Shown in pieces: positions 43,631-52,812 of a DNA stretch of 64,000 nucleotides. The stretch lies in the NCBI RefSeq assembly GCF_005116445.1, contig NZ_SWBQ01000007.1, positions 124,001 to 188,000 of the forward strand, read 5' to 3'. Position 1 is the stretch's first letter, and each line of letters starts with the position of its first letter. This DNA comes from Pedobacter frigoris. Lineage in GTDB: Bacteria > Bacteroidota > Bacteroidia > Sphingobacteriales > Sphingobacteriaceae. The notes beneath the pieces were generated by a model. It did no database searches and had not been told where the DNA came from. It was given only the letters and a program-made list of their open reading frames with translations. The translations under genes and the position numbers were made by a program.

Positions 43631-46051
43631 TTAGTTACCCTGCAAGCCTCCCATTCCTCCTCCTTGCTGCTGACTTTCATCCTTCTTAAGGTCATCATTT
43701 TTAATTGACTTTTTCTGTGTAAACTTCAGCTTACCAAAATTATAGCTAAAATTTACTCCAAATGACCGCAGCGGATAGTGGATGTTTGTACTCTGCATAG
43801 AAGTAGCGGTTTTATTTGTTGTTTTAATATTCAAGTCCCTGCTGAAGGGATTCAACACATTCAAACCAATTGTAGCTTTCTTTTTCAGGATCTCTTTTTT
43901 CACCGCTCCACCGTAAAAATACATCATGTCTGTTTTACCCTGAAAAGTCCGCTTTGGCGAATTAATCACTCCCCATAATTCAGTGCTCCATCCGCCTGAT
44001 ATTGAATAAGCAGATCGCGCAAATGCAGTATAATTCAAAAATGTTCCTGTATTCAAATCACTTTCGGCATTGTTCACTTCATAAGTGTTTAGCCCGAAGT
44101 TTGCCATCAGCGTCCACTTCGGTTTCGGATTATATGACCCAAAAACATTAAATCCATAGGACTGGCTCGTCCCTACATTTATGTAAGTAGTGAGATTTTT
44201 ACCTACGCCCTGATCATCCACAAAAGGCTGGATCGCACTTTCAATCACATCTCCGGTATTCCTGTAAAATACCGAAGCATTGATCACCGATCCTTTGATA
44301 TAAGTCGAATAACCAAGCTCTATGTTATCTGTAAGTTCCGGAGATAATTTAGGATTTCCTTCCATTGGGTTAAATACGTCACTTTCATTTCTGAACGGGT
44401 TCAGATAAAATAAACTTGGACGCTGTATCCTGCGGTTATAACTTAGCTTAACCGTGGTCATGCCTTTTAGCGTTTGCGATAAAATCAAGCTTGGGAACAA
44501 GTTGAAATAATCGTTATCAAAATTCAACGCGTTACCAGCTAGTCCATCAATTTTAGTATACTCAGCCCTTACTCCTGCCTTAGCGGTAATCTTTTTTGTC
44601 AGTTTGAAACCCAATACCCCATAAGCAGATGCAACATTTTGGTTGTAGTCAAAATCTTGCGCACTCACATCATAGTCACTTGAAATCTCTCTGAATATCC
44701 CCTTCACCCCTGTTTCCAATGTTGTTGTTTTATTAAACGGGTAGGTATAATCACTTTGAACCGTATATTCATTGTTCTTGCCCGTATTGCTTCCCAGAAC
44801 GATCACATCTGCAATACCGGGACTTAAAAATTTATTGGAAAAATCACTCCCGTTTCTTCCTGTAGAAAGCTGTGCAGATGCACTAAACTCCTCCCCCTCG
44901 CGTTTACTGGTTTTTCTATAATCAGCACTCCAATCCAGGTTATTAAAACTCATATCCATATCCCTGATGTTTTGCGAAAAAACACCATTCACATATACAT
45001 CAGAACTCCCTGGTCCACCATTAGAAAAATTATTGACTTTAACATTGGTGCTAAAGTTATTATAACCATTTAAGTCATAATCCAACCCGGCGCTACCATT
45101 ATATCCTAGCCTCGACCACTTAGAAAAACCATTTTGGGAAATCGTATTTGAGGCTCCATTTACCACCGAATTATTTAAAGTGACCACACTGGAATTTTGC
45201 GGATAGGCATGGTTTATACCTAAGCTGGTAGTAACTGCCAAACGCCCGGTTTTAACATTCAGATTAAAAGCCCCGTTATTCGAACGCGTTCCGGCCGAAG
45301 CATTGACACTCCCGCTTGTTCCCTCTGCTGTATTTTTTTTAGTGATGATATTGATAATACCACCTGAACCTTCCGCATCATATTTCGCTGATGGACTCGT
45401 AATTACTTCTACACTTTTGATCTGTTCTGCCGGAATCATTTTTAAAGCATCGGCAACACTATTGGCCATAGTACCCGAAGGCTTGCCATTAATCAATACC
45501 CTAACTGAACTTCCCCTAAGTTGTACATTGCCATTAATATCAACCGAAAGCATCGGCACCTTCCGCATCACATCTGAGGCATCACCTCCCGCATTCGTAA
45601 TATCTGCCTCTGCATTATATACCAGTTTATCCACCTTATTTTCAATTAAAGCTCTTTGTCCGGAAATCTCCACCTCTTTCAGGCTCCCAGTACTTGAGGT
45701 CAAATAAATTGTTCCCAGATTTTGATCGGGCTTTTCAGGTGTCGTTTTTACTGTAAGTGTTTTTGTTTTATATCCTAAAAAACCAACCACAAAGTTATAT
45801 TCATCAGGTATTACATTCTGCAATGTTACCTTACCCTTACCATCACTCACACCTCCATTTACAGATTTCTTTGCTTTAGTAAGGGATATACTCGCATAAT
45901 CAATTGGTTGTTTCGTAGCTGAATCCAGAATTAACGCGGTAATACGTCCTGTTATTTTAGATTTAGCTGGCGCCAGTCCACCTATTGGAAACTGCGCCTT
46001 AGTGTTCAAGATCAACCCAAGACCTGCCAGCAATAGTATTATTCGTTTCAT
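43631..46051 (-). CDS. TonB-receptor-like outer-membrane beta-barrel family protein
   Basis: 806 residues. Signal peptide (LLAGLGLILNTKAQ), a carboxypeptidase-regulatory-like domain (SKITGRITALILDSATKQPI), a plug-like segment (VMRKVPMLSVDINGNVQLRG, then VRVLINGKPSGTM and SAKYDAEGSGGIINI) and a barrel of the outer-membrane beta-barrel 3 family. The unusual end, EKKSIKNDDLKKDESQQQGG then GMGGLQGN, is polar and glycine-rich rather than a closing strand. Family members occur in many copies per genome and their ligands are unknown. Single-gene unit by spacing. Confidence 0.85.
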   Translation of the reverse strand: MKRIILLLAGLGLILNTKAQFPIGGLAPAKSKITGRITALILDSATKQPIDYASISLTKAKKSVNGGVSDGKGKVTLQNVIPDEYNFVVGFLGYKTKTLTVKTTPEKPDQNLGTIYLTSSTGSLKEVEISGQRALIENKVDKLVYNAEADITNAGGDASDVMRKVPMLSVDINGNVQLRGSSVRVLINGKPSGTMANSVADALKMIPAEQIKSVEVITSPSAKYDAEGSGGIINIITKKNTAEGTSGSVNASAGTRSNNGAFNLNVKTGRLAVTTSLGINHAYPQNSSVVTLNNSVVNGASNTISQNGFSKWSRLGYNGSAGLDYDLNGYNNFSTNVKVNNFSNGGPGSSDVYVNGVFSQNIRDMDMSFNNLDWSADYRKTSKREGEEFSASAQLSTGRNGSDFSNKFLSPGIADVIVLGSNTGKNNEYTVQSDYTYPFNKTTTLETGVKGIFREISSDYDVSAQDFDYNQNVASAYGVLGFKLTKKITAKAGVRAEYTKIDGLAGNALNFDNDYFNLFPSLILSQTLKGMTTVKLSYNRRIQRPSLFYLNPFRNESDVFNPMEGNPKLSPELTDNIELGYSTYIKGSVINASVFYRNTGDVIESAIQPFVDDQGVGKNLTTYINVGTSQSYGFNVFGSYNPKPKWTLMANFGLNTYEVNNAESDLNTGTFLNYTAFARSAYSISGGWSTELWGVINSPKRTFQGKTDMMYFYGGAVKKEILKKKATIGLNVLNPFSRDLNIKTTNKTATSMQSTNIHYPLRSFGVNFSYNFGKLKFTQKKSIKNDDLKKDESQQQGGGMGGLQGN

Positions 46052-46213
46052 AAAATTTATTTACAACAATTAGTCGAAGCAAAGCTAAGTTTGTTACAGC
46101 TCCTGCCCTATACTATTTTGATCATACACCAACTGAAGCCGGCAGAATGCATTTTTTTATCGGTCAAATTTCATTATCATTACATCACAAGAACCAAATG
46201 CCCACACGCATTT

Positions 46214-46546
46214 ATGAACCGGAAGACTATAAACATACACTATCGCTTTTATCAAAACTTTGCGTTGCTCTCGCTGATCATTTCCAACGTATCTGCATTT
46301 TTTGTCATGATGGTCGGACTAAAAGGGTTTGCGTTCGCATTTTGGTTTAAAGCAGCTACCCTGGGTATAATTTATTTGTATCTTAACAAGTACAAGAAGA
46401 GCGATTTTTACTACTACCAAAACCTCGGATATTCTAAAAAAACACTGTGGTGGTATACCATGGCTTTAGATATGGTAGTTTACCTGCTGCTTATATTCAT
46501 CTATACTCAAAATCAAGCATACTTACGAGCCATACTGCCAATATGA
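46214..46546 (+). CDS. Small three-helix membrane protein, partner of an ABC ATPase
   Basis: 110 residues from the ATG at 46214 (MNRKTINIHYRFYQNFALLS). Three hydrophobic segments are visible: about residues 16-38, 40-58 and 80-97, with a YKKSDFYYYQNLGYSKKTLW loop between the second and third. Earlier in-frame start codons exist (frame open from 46091) but the upstream part is not protein-like. The stop overlaps the start of the ATPase gene (ATGA), so the two are translationally coupled. I do not recognise a family; it is far smaller than a usual ABC permease. Confidence 0.65.
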   Translation: MNRKTINIHYRFYQNFALLSLIISNVSAFFVMMVGLKGFAFAFWFKAATLGIIYLYLNKYKKSDFYYYQNLGYSKKTLWWYTMALDMVVYLLLIFIYTQNQAYLRAILPI

Positions 46547-47199
46547 AGCATACTTTAGAAGCTGACGGAATCAATCTGGAATTTGGGAACAGAAAAATCC
46601 TGTCCGACATCTACCTGAAATGTGAAACAGGGAAAATAACAGGCCTGCTGGGCAGAAATGGAAATGGCAAATCTTGCCTGATGAACATCATTTACGGAAC
46701 GCTAAACGCAACAGATAAGTCAATCAGGTTAGATGGGCGGCCCTTGCTTCAGGCGTATAAGAAGCCTGAAATATTACTCTACTTACCGCAGTTCAATTTT
46801 ATCCCTAAATTTTTAAAGTTAAAATCCATATTTACAGATTTCAATCTTGAATACAATGAGTTAGAATCCTTATTCCCTGAGTTTAAAACCAAATACAATA
46901 GCCGGATTAAAAATCTTTCAGGAGGCCAACGCAGATTAATAGAAATCTATATTGTACTAAAATCCAACTCTAAATTCGCACTGCTTGACGAGCCGTTTTC
47001 ACACCTGAGTCCGCTAATGATAGAAACAGTAAAAGAATTATTATTAGAAACGAAAAAAACAAAGGGGCTTCTGGTTACGGATCATATGTTTCGCGATATT
47101 ATTGACGTCAGCGATGACCTCTATCTGCTGACGGGGGGGCGGACACACCTGACCAAAGACATCAAGGAACTTGAATTCTTAGGCTATGCTAAACTATAA
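46543..47199 (+). CDS. ABC transporter ATP-binding protein
   Basis: 218 residues from the ATG at 46543. Walker A GLLGRNGNGKSCLMNI (about 35-50), a Q-loop LPQFNF, signature NLSGGQRRLIEIY, Walker B KFALLDEPFSHL and H-loop TDHMF near the end are all intact, so it should be an active ATPase. It belongs to the single-domain exporter-type group. Its start overlaps the stop of the 110-residue membrane protein, the only candidate permease nearby. It overlaps the convergent tlpA-like gene by 6 bases. Confidence 0.88.
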   Translation: MKHTLEADGINLEFGNRKILSDIYLKCETGKITGLLGRNGNGKSCLMNIIYGTLNATDKSIRLDGRPLLQAYKKPEILLYLPQFNFIPKFLKLKSIFTDFNLEYNELESLFPEFKTKYNSRIKNLSGGQRRLIEIYIVLKSNSKFALLDEPFSHLSPLMIETVKELLLETKKTKGLLVTDHMFRDIIDVSDDLYLLTGGRTHLTKDIKELEFLGYAKL

Positions 47200-47784
47200 A
47201 TTCATTTTCAGCAGTTTATCTATGAATGCCGCTACTTCAGGATTGCTGTAATCTGCACCACCTACGTGATTAAATGACAGTCTTCCTTGCTTGTCAAGAA
47301 CTATGGTAGTGGGCATAGAACCTGAGAAATATTCCTTAGGCATGCTACTTGCCGGGATATGTACCGGCAAAACATATCCTTTTTTCTTCATGAATGCAGT
47401 TGAACTATCAATAGTACCATCCACATCTGCCATAATAAATACCACATTTTTATTGTCCTTGTATTTCTTATAAAGTCCGTTAATGGAAGGCATTTCGGCA
47501 ATACAGGGAGGACACCAGGTTGCCCAGAAGTTAATGAACACAACTTTGCCTTTTAGTGAAGCCAAATCAATCAGTTTTCCATTAGCGTCTTTAAACAACA
47601 CTGGTGTTCCTTTGGTTAAATCAGGTTCCGCAGATGCTACTTTCGCAGGCACTTCCGGCTGAAAAAGACCAATTTTCATTAGGTTCTGGATCATCCAGCC
47701 TTTTGCATCAGGACTAAAGACCAGGATCAGGGCGAATACGATGAGTAATCCTGTGATAATATTGCTTAAGATGTTTTTCTTCAT
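47194..47784 (-). CDS. TlpA-like membrane-anchored thioredoxin
   Basis: 196 residues from the ATG at 47784 (MKKNILSNIITGLLIVFALI); an upstream in-frame start at 47820 would add 12 residues without signal character. One N-terminal membrane helix (about 5-23) anchors the protein, and the thioredoxin fold has INFWATWCPPCIAEMPS with Cys91 and Cys94. A cis-proline is in SGSMPTTIVLD. It acts in the periplasm, probably reducing disulfides, for example in cytochrome or copper-site assembly. Convergent with the ABC gene, overlapping by 6 bases. Confidence 0.88.
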   Translation of the reverse strand: MKKNILSNIITGLLIVFALILVFSPDAKGWMIQNLMKIGLFQPEVPAKVASAEPDLTKGTPVLFKDANGKLIDLASLKGKVVFINFWATWCPPCIAEMPSINGLYKKYKDNKNVVFIMADVDGTIDSSTAFMKKKGYVLPVHIPASSMPKEYFSGSMPTTIVLDKQGRLSFNHVGGADYSNPEVAAFIDKLLKMNL

Positions 47785-47902
47785 GATTTTAATATCAGGT
47801 TTTAAATTATACGTCCTCAACCTTAAGAAGCGCTGGTCTGTATGCAGTGTATTCGATTTCCGTTCGTTCTGCAGTCGTTACTATTAACGTATTTCTACGT
47901 AC

Positions 47903-47981
47903 CAACTAGGGTGTTGGTTCGATTGAGACCGAATCAACACCCTAGCAACACCGAACCAACACCCTAGCAACACCCTAGTTG
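47903..47981. repeat. Cluster of CAACACCCTAG repeats in both orientations
   Basis: The 11-mer CAACACCCTAG occurs three times directly (47935-47945, 47957-47967, 47968-47978) and once inverted (CTAGGGTGTTG, 47906-47916). The inverted copy extends to CAACTAGGGTGTTGGTTCG, whose complement is split over the right-hand copies, allowing alternative hairpins. It lies in the 243-base gap between tlpA and leuS. I see no gene in the gap. Confidence 0.7.
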
Positions 47982-48027
47982 ATACGAACGCATACCGAGC
48001 ACAGACCAAGCTCAGCCTGTCCGCTTA

Positions 48028-50859
48028 CTAAATAACAATATTGACGATCCTTCCCGGAACAACGATTACTTTCTTAGGAGCTTTCCCCTCAAGATATTTC
48101 TGAACGTCTTCATTTGCAAGTACCGTTTCTTCGATTTCTTTAGACTGCAGCGCTAAACTTAAGTTCAGATTTAACCGGGTTTTTCCGTTAACTGAAATCG
48201 GATAGCTAAACTCATCCTCAACCATATAAGCAGGATTGAATTTCGGATATTCTGCATAAGAAAGGCTTCCACCTTCATGCCCTAATAATGACCACAGCTC
48301 TTCGCAGATATGGGGCGCATAGGGAGAAAGTACAACAACCAGATCTTCCAGCACCTGGCGGTTTTTGCATTTCAGCTCAGTTAACTCATTAACAGCAATC
48401 ATGAAACTGGATACCGATGTATTGAATGAAAAACGCTCAACATCATCCTGTACTTTTTTAATGATTTTGTGCAAAGCTTTCAATTCCGCTTTTGAAGGAA
48501 CTGAATCATTTACGTGAAATACCCATTGGTCGTTATGGAATAAACGCCAGAACTTGCGCAGGAATTTAAACACGCCTTCAATACCGTTGGTATTCCATGG
48601 CTTGCTTTGTTCCAGTGGACCTAAGAACATTTCGTACATACGCAATGTATCTGCTCCATAATTCTCGATCAGCACATCAGGATTCACCACGTTGAATTTA
48701 GATTTTGACATCTTTTCAACCTCTACTCCACAGATGTATTTACCGTTTTCAAGAATAAATTCCGCATTGGCAAATTCAGGTCTGAATAGCTTAAACTTCT
48801 CTACATTCAAGACCTCATTCTCCACTATATTTACATCAACATGCAATGCTGATGTTTTATAATCCTTTCTTAATCCATAAGACACCAAGGTATTTGTACC
48901 CCTGCCCTCTTCATCTACAACCCTGTAGACGAAGTTACTCCTCCCCTGGATCATTCCCTGATTGATCAGTTTTTTGAAAGGCTCTTCTTCCTTTACATAA
49001 CCAAGATCTTTCAGAAATTTATTCCAGAAGCGACTGTACAATAGATGTCCGGTAGCATGCTCTGCACCGCCGATATACAGATCTACATCTTTCCAGTATT
49101 CGATTGCATCTTTATCAGCGAAGTCAGAATCATTCGTTGCGTCCATATAGCGATACCAGTACCAGCTGGAGCCAGCCCAGCCAGGCATAGTGCTCAATTC
49201 ATACTCGTATTGATCATCGTAGCTCCAGTTTTCTGCCCTTCCCAATGGGGGTTCTCCTGTTTCTGTAGGAAGATACTTATCAATCTCAGGAAGTAATAAT
49301 GGTAACTCTTCCTCTTTCACAAGGTAAGGCAGTCCGTCTTTAAAATAGACAGGAATAGGTTCGCCCCAATAGCGCTGGCGACCAAAAATGGCATCGCGCA
49401 TGCGGTAATTCACTTTTGCTTTTCCAGCGTTCTTTTCTTCCAGCCAGGCATTCAACGTTGCAGTAGCTTCGGTATAGTTCATGCCGTTGATAAAACCAGA
49501 GTTGATGTATTTACCTTCCTTCGTAGGATCTGCCTGTGTTGCTATGTCTTTTTGTGCATCGAGGATCTGCACGATCGGTAAACCGAAATGAGTTGCGAAT
49601 AACCAGTCGCGCTGGTCGCCACTTGGAACGCCCATTACCGCGCCTGTACCATATCCTGCAAGGACATAATCAGCAATCCACAATTGAACACGCTCTCCGC
49701 TTACAGGGTTGACCACATAGCTGCCTGTAAATGCGCCTGATACCGTCTTTGTATCGGCCATACGATCCAACTCTGATTTCTTCTTAGTTTGTGCGATATA
49801 GGCATTGACGGCATCCAATTGCTCAGGTGTGGTCAACGCTGTTACCAACTCATGTTCAGGAGCCAATACCAGGTAAGAAACACCAAATATCGTGTCAACA
49901 CGTGTAGTGAAGACTTCAATATGATATGCGATTGACGATTGACGATTGACGATTTCCTTGTCATTCGTCAATCGTAAATCGTCAATCTTAAATCTCACAC
50001 TGGCCCCTACGCTTTTTCCGATCCAGTTACGCTGCATTTCTTTTACAGGTTCTGGCCAGTCAATGGTATTTAGACCTTGAAGCAGACGATCCGCATAGGC
50101 AGAAATCCTCATACTCCACTGCATCATTTTCTTTTGTTCTACAGGATGCCCTCCACGCTCTGAGTAACCGTCCTTCACCTCATCATTGGCCAGTACAGTT
50201 CCCAATGCCGGACACCAGTTTACAGTACTCTCTCTCAAATAGGTCAACCTGTATTTCAACAATTCTTCCTGCTTCTGCTCATCAGTCATGGTCGCCCAGT
50301 CACTTGGAAGGAAAGATTTTACATCTTCATCGCAAACCGCCCTTACATCTGCACTTCCCGCAGCGTTAAATTTCTCGATCAGCGTTGTGATGTCTTCAGC
50401 TTTATCTGTTTCCAGATTGTACCATGAATTAAACAGTTGCATAAAGATCCACTGGGTCCACTTGTAGTAGGATGGGTCACTCGTACGTACTTCCCTGCTC
50501 CAGTCAAATGAAAACCCGATTTTATCCAGCTGTGTTCTATAGGTATTTATGTTTGTTTCGGTAGTCAATGCCGGGTGTTGCCCTGTTTGTATGGCATATT
50601 GTTCGGCCGGCAGACCAAATGAGTCATATCCCATCGGATGCAGGACATTATATCCTTTTAACCTTTTGTATCTTGAAAATATATCTGAAGCAATGTATCC
50701 AAGCGGGTGGCCAACATGCAATCCAGCTCCCGAAGGGTATGGAAACATATCGAGCACATAGAATTTAGGCTTTGCGCTGTCTTTTTCTGCTTTAAAAGTC
50801 TGGTTTTGAGCCCAGTGTTTCTGCCACTTTTGCTCTATTTCTTTAAATTGGTAGTCCAT
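48028..50859 (-). CDS. leuS: Leucyl-tRNA synthetase with an in-frame repeat insertion
   Basis: 943 residues. Class I signature GLHVGHPLGY (around residue 47), a CP1 editing domain with TTRVDTIFGVSYLVLAPEHE, and the second signature VEKMSKSKFNVVNP (near residue 718). It charges tRNA-Leu and edits wrong amino acids. Just before the editing threonine-rich stretch, residues about 291-310 (IDDLRLTNDKEIVNRQSS) are encoded by a palindromic repeat at 49930-49987, an apparent insertion that keeps the frame. The gene starts 5 bases after the clc stop, so it is likely co-transcribed with it. Confidence 0.96.
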   Translation of the reverse strand: MDYQFKEIEQKWQKHWAQNQTFKAEKDSAKPKFYVLDMFPYPSGAGLHVGHPLGYIASDIFSRYKRLKGYNVLHPMGYDSFGLPAEQYAIQTGQHPALTTETNINTYRTQLDKIGFSFDWSREVRTSDPSYYKWTQWIFMQLFNSWYNLETDKAEDITTLIEKFNAAGSADVRAVCDEDVKSFLPSDWATMTDEQKQEELLKYRLTYLRESTVNWCPALGTVLANDEVKDGYSERGGHPVEQKKMMQWSMRISAYADRLLQGLNTIDWPEPVKEMQRNWIGKSVGASVRFKIDDLRLTNDKEIVNRQSSIAYHIEVFTTRVDTIFGVSYLVLAPEHELVTALTTPEQLDAVNAYIAQTKKKSELDRMADTKTVSGAFTGSYVVNPVSGERVQLWIADYVLAGYGTGAVMGVPSGDQRDWLFATHFGLPIVQILDAQKDIATQADPTKEGKYINSGFINGMNYTEATATLNAWLEEKNAGKAKVNYRMRDAIFGRQRYWGEPIPVYFKDGLPYLVKEEELPLLLPEIDKYLPTETGEPPLGRAENWSYDDQYEYELSTMPGWAGSSWYWYRYMDATNDSDFADKDAIEYWKDVDLYIGGAEHATGHLLYSRFWNKFLKDLGYVKEEEPFKKLINQGMIQGRSNFVYRVVDEEGRGTNTLVSYGLRKDYKTSALHVDVNIVENEVLNVEKFKLFRPEFANAEFILENGKYICGVEVEKMSKSKFNVVNPDVLIENYGADTLRMYEMFLGPLEQSKPWNTNGIEGVFKFLRKFWRLFHNDQWVFHVNDSVPSKAELKALHKIIKKVQDDVERFSFNTSVSSFMIAVNELTELKCKNRQVLEDLVVVLSPYAPHICEELWSLLGHEGGSLSYAEYPKFNPAYMVEDEFSYPISVNGKTRLNLNLSLALQSKEIEETVLANEDVQKYLEGKAPKKVIVVPGRIVNIVI
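49930..49987. repeat. Palindromic repeat inside leuS
   Basis: Two 23-base arms with 22 of 23 positions paired (GATTGACGATTGACGATTGA and on, versus its complement after a 12-base loop). The GATTGAC unit repeats three times in the left arm. The element is translated as a charged loop in the editing domain of LeuS. Confidence 0.8.
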
Positions 50860-50864
50860 TACTG

Positions 50865-52133
50865 CTATTTCCTTAATATAGCGCGAAAATAAAGAAATAA
50901 AGGGGTTAATGAAAATTTGCCAAAAATCAGGTGTTTAGGGGTTTTATTTTCGGCGATGTTATAGATACTCAGGCTGCCTGAAAACAGGAAAGAAACGACA
51001 CAGGCTATCGCTACATAGGCACCACATGATATCCCAAACAGCTCCATGGCCATAATGATGCATGCGAGAGGTGTTTTTGCTGCGGCACCAAATACGGCTA
51101 CAAATCCCATTCCGGCCATTAGACCGACAGGAAGCGGCAGGATAAATGATAGGGCGCTGCCTAGCGTAGCTCCTATGAAAAACAAAGGCGTAACTTCTCC
51201 TCCTTTAAATCCAGCTCCAAGTGTTATACCTGTGAATATTATTTTCAAAATAAAATCCTGAGGCAAAGCCTGATGTTGAAAAGCATCAACAATTATCGGA
51301 ATGCCCAGTCCCAGGTATCTATTGGTATCAAAGGCCAGCGCTAAACATATGACCACAACGCCCCCTATTAAAGGGCGAAAAGGCGGGTAGCTGATCTTCT
51401 TTGAAAAAGTGGAGATCTGATGCGTAAATCTCACAAAAATAATTGCGGCGGCACTGAAAAATATTCCGGCGACAATGCTATATCCTGCGCCGCCTAAAGT
51501 CATAGAAGGAATAAGGTCAATGTGGTAATGCGTATGCCCCACACCCCATAAAGCAGTTACATACGATGCCAGATAAGCGCCAATTAGCGCAGGGATAACA
51601 GCAACAAAAGGGATCCCGGAAATCAATAATACTTCTATTCCAAAAACCGCCCCGGCAAGTGGCGTACCAAATACAGATGCAAAACCTGCGCTTAAACCCA
51701 CGATTAGCAAAGTGGTTCTTTCTTTTGGCGACAGTTTGAATGGCTTATGAAATTGATCAGCCGCAGCGGCCGACATTTGTAGCGCAGTGCCTTCCCTACC
51801 TGCCGAACCACCAAATAGATGGGTAAGTACGGTCCCGGCGAGCACCATTGGGGTCATTTTAAAAGGAATGATGTCTTTCGGGTTATGAATGGCATCAAAA
51901 ATCAGATTATTTCCTCCTTCAATACCTTTGCCCATATCATGATAAAGCCAGCCTATAAATAGTCCGGCCAATGGCAATAAATAAAGTAACCAGCTATGGT
52001 CTTCCCTGAAGTTTGTTGCTAAGTTTAAAAGTGTTAAGAAGAGTGCAGACAATGTGCCGGAGAGTCCTCCTACGATCAGGAGTAAGATCGTCCATTTACA
52101 CAGAAAAAAAATGTTGGCATTTAAACGCTGCAT
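50865..52133 (-). CDS. CLC family anion transporter, possibly fluoride type
   Basis: 422 residues with around ten or more hydrophobic helices. The gating glutamate is Glu114 in GGSAGREGTALQMSAA, and the third signature is GFKGGEVTPLFFIG. The usual GSGIP near the first selectivity helix is replaced by GKGIEGGNNL, and GREGP by GREGT, both departures from chloride/proton exchangers. The GREGT form is what I recall for the fluoride-exporting CLC clade; assignment is tentative and no fluoride riboswitch was seen upstream. No cytosolic CBS domains. It lies between a lipoprotein gene and leuS on the same strand. Confidence 0.82.
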   Translation of the reverse strand: MQRLNANIFFLCKWTILLLIVGGLSGTLSALFLTLLNLATNFREDHSWLLYLLPLAGLFIGWLYHDMGKGIEGGNNLIFDAIHNPKDIIPFKMTPMVLAGTVLTHLFGGSAGREGTALQMSAAAADQFHKPFKLSPKERTTLLIVGLSAGFASVFGTPLAGAVFGIEVLLISGIPFVAVIPALIGAYLASYVTALWGVGHTHYHIDLIPSMTLGGAGYSIVAGIFFSAAAIIFVRFTHQISTFSKKISYPPFRPLIGGVVVICLALAFDTNRYLGLGIPIIVDAFQHQALPQDFILKIIFTGITLGAGFKGGEVTPLFFIGATLGSALSFILPLPVGLMAGMGFVAVFGAAAKTPLACIIMAMELFGISCGAYVAIACVVSFLFSGSLSIYNIAENKTPKHLIFGKFSLTPLFLYFRAILRK

Positions 52134-52160
52134 GATTTAAATGCCAAACATAAGATTTTT

Positions 52161-52559
52161 TTACCTTTTCAGGTATACTTTTAAGGTTGTTGTACCTTCC
52201 TTAGCGGTAAACTCAAACTTGTTTTCGCTGATGGTAGTAGCAACACAGTTATAGGTCTTTCCATCTATGGTGATGTTGAAACTATTGCCGGAAAGAAAAA
52301 CATAATTCCCAGACTGAACCGCCGCGCCTAATTTGCGCTCCAGGATATCATCTTCACCATCTTTAAAGTCATAGTAATCTGAGGAGGTGTAAGTAACAGT
52401 AACAGGAGCAGCGCCACCAACGGTGGTCTCAATTTTTACGGCTTCCCATCTGCCTATCGCTTTTGTTCTTAATGGTTTAGTAGCGTCATCCTGTTTTTTG
52501 CAACCAACGACTGCAATTGTAAATAATAATGCAAATACTAGGAATAATTGTTTTTTCAT
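52161..52559 (-). CDS. Lipocalin-like lipoprotein
   Basis: 132 residues. Lipoprotein signal with cysteine in FTIAVVGCKKQDD. Mature part has IGRWEAVKIETTVGG and SDYYDFKDGEDDI then NSFNITIDGKTYNC, the pattern of short lipocalin-like domain proteins common in Bacteroidota. Predicted to be a small beta-barrel anchored in a membrane; ligand unknown. A TATATTTG box (minus, 52649-52642) could be its -7 element, but a -33 box is missing. It is 27 bases upstream of the clc gene. Confidence 0.7.
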   Translation of the reverse strand: MKKQLFLVFALLFTIAVVGCKKQDDATKPLRTKAIGRWEAVKIETTVGGAAPVTVTYTSSDYYDFKDGEDDILERKLGAAVQSGNYVFLSGNSFNITIDGKTYNCVATTISENKFEFTAKEGTTTLKVYLKR

Positions 52560-52663
52560 AAAGATAATGTACCCACTCGGGGATTTAGGTGAACAGAAAT
52601 GATTAATTTTAAAAAGAAACGAATAAAAATTGGTTTTGGTACAAATATATCAATGCCAGTTAA

Positions 52664-52694
52664 TTTTATCGGTTTTTAGAATTAAATATCTTTG
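52664..52694 (+). promoter_or_regulatory. Promoter of the ftsX operon
   Basis: TTTT (52664-52667), 19-base spacer, TATCTTTG (52687-52694), the latter an exact TAnnTTTG box. Predicted start near 52701, giving a leader of about 110 bases before ftsX. Confidence 0.5.
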
Positions 52695-52812
52695 TCCCCC
52701 TGAACTAATTGGTCGTCAAATCCGTTATAACTGGCATAGGCTTTATATTTTAACTACATTAAAGCATTATATGCTTATATTTTTTTATTTTCGCAAAACA
52801 TAAATAGAAGCT

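Noticed and set aside
47915..47929. tRNA T-arm-like GGTTCGATTGAGACC
   Set aside because: No acceptor stem, D-arm or anticodon arm can be built around it; it is part of the CAACACCCTAG repeat cluster.
47903..47981. Possible CRISPR array
   Set aside because: Repeat units are only 11 bases, spacing is irregular (0-11 bases), one copy is inverted, and there are no cas genes.
52134..52812. Fluoride riboswitch upstream of the CLC gene or its operon
   Set aside because: No sequence resembling the conserved riboswitch core was recognised upstream of the clc gene or the lipoprotein gene.
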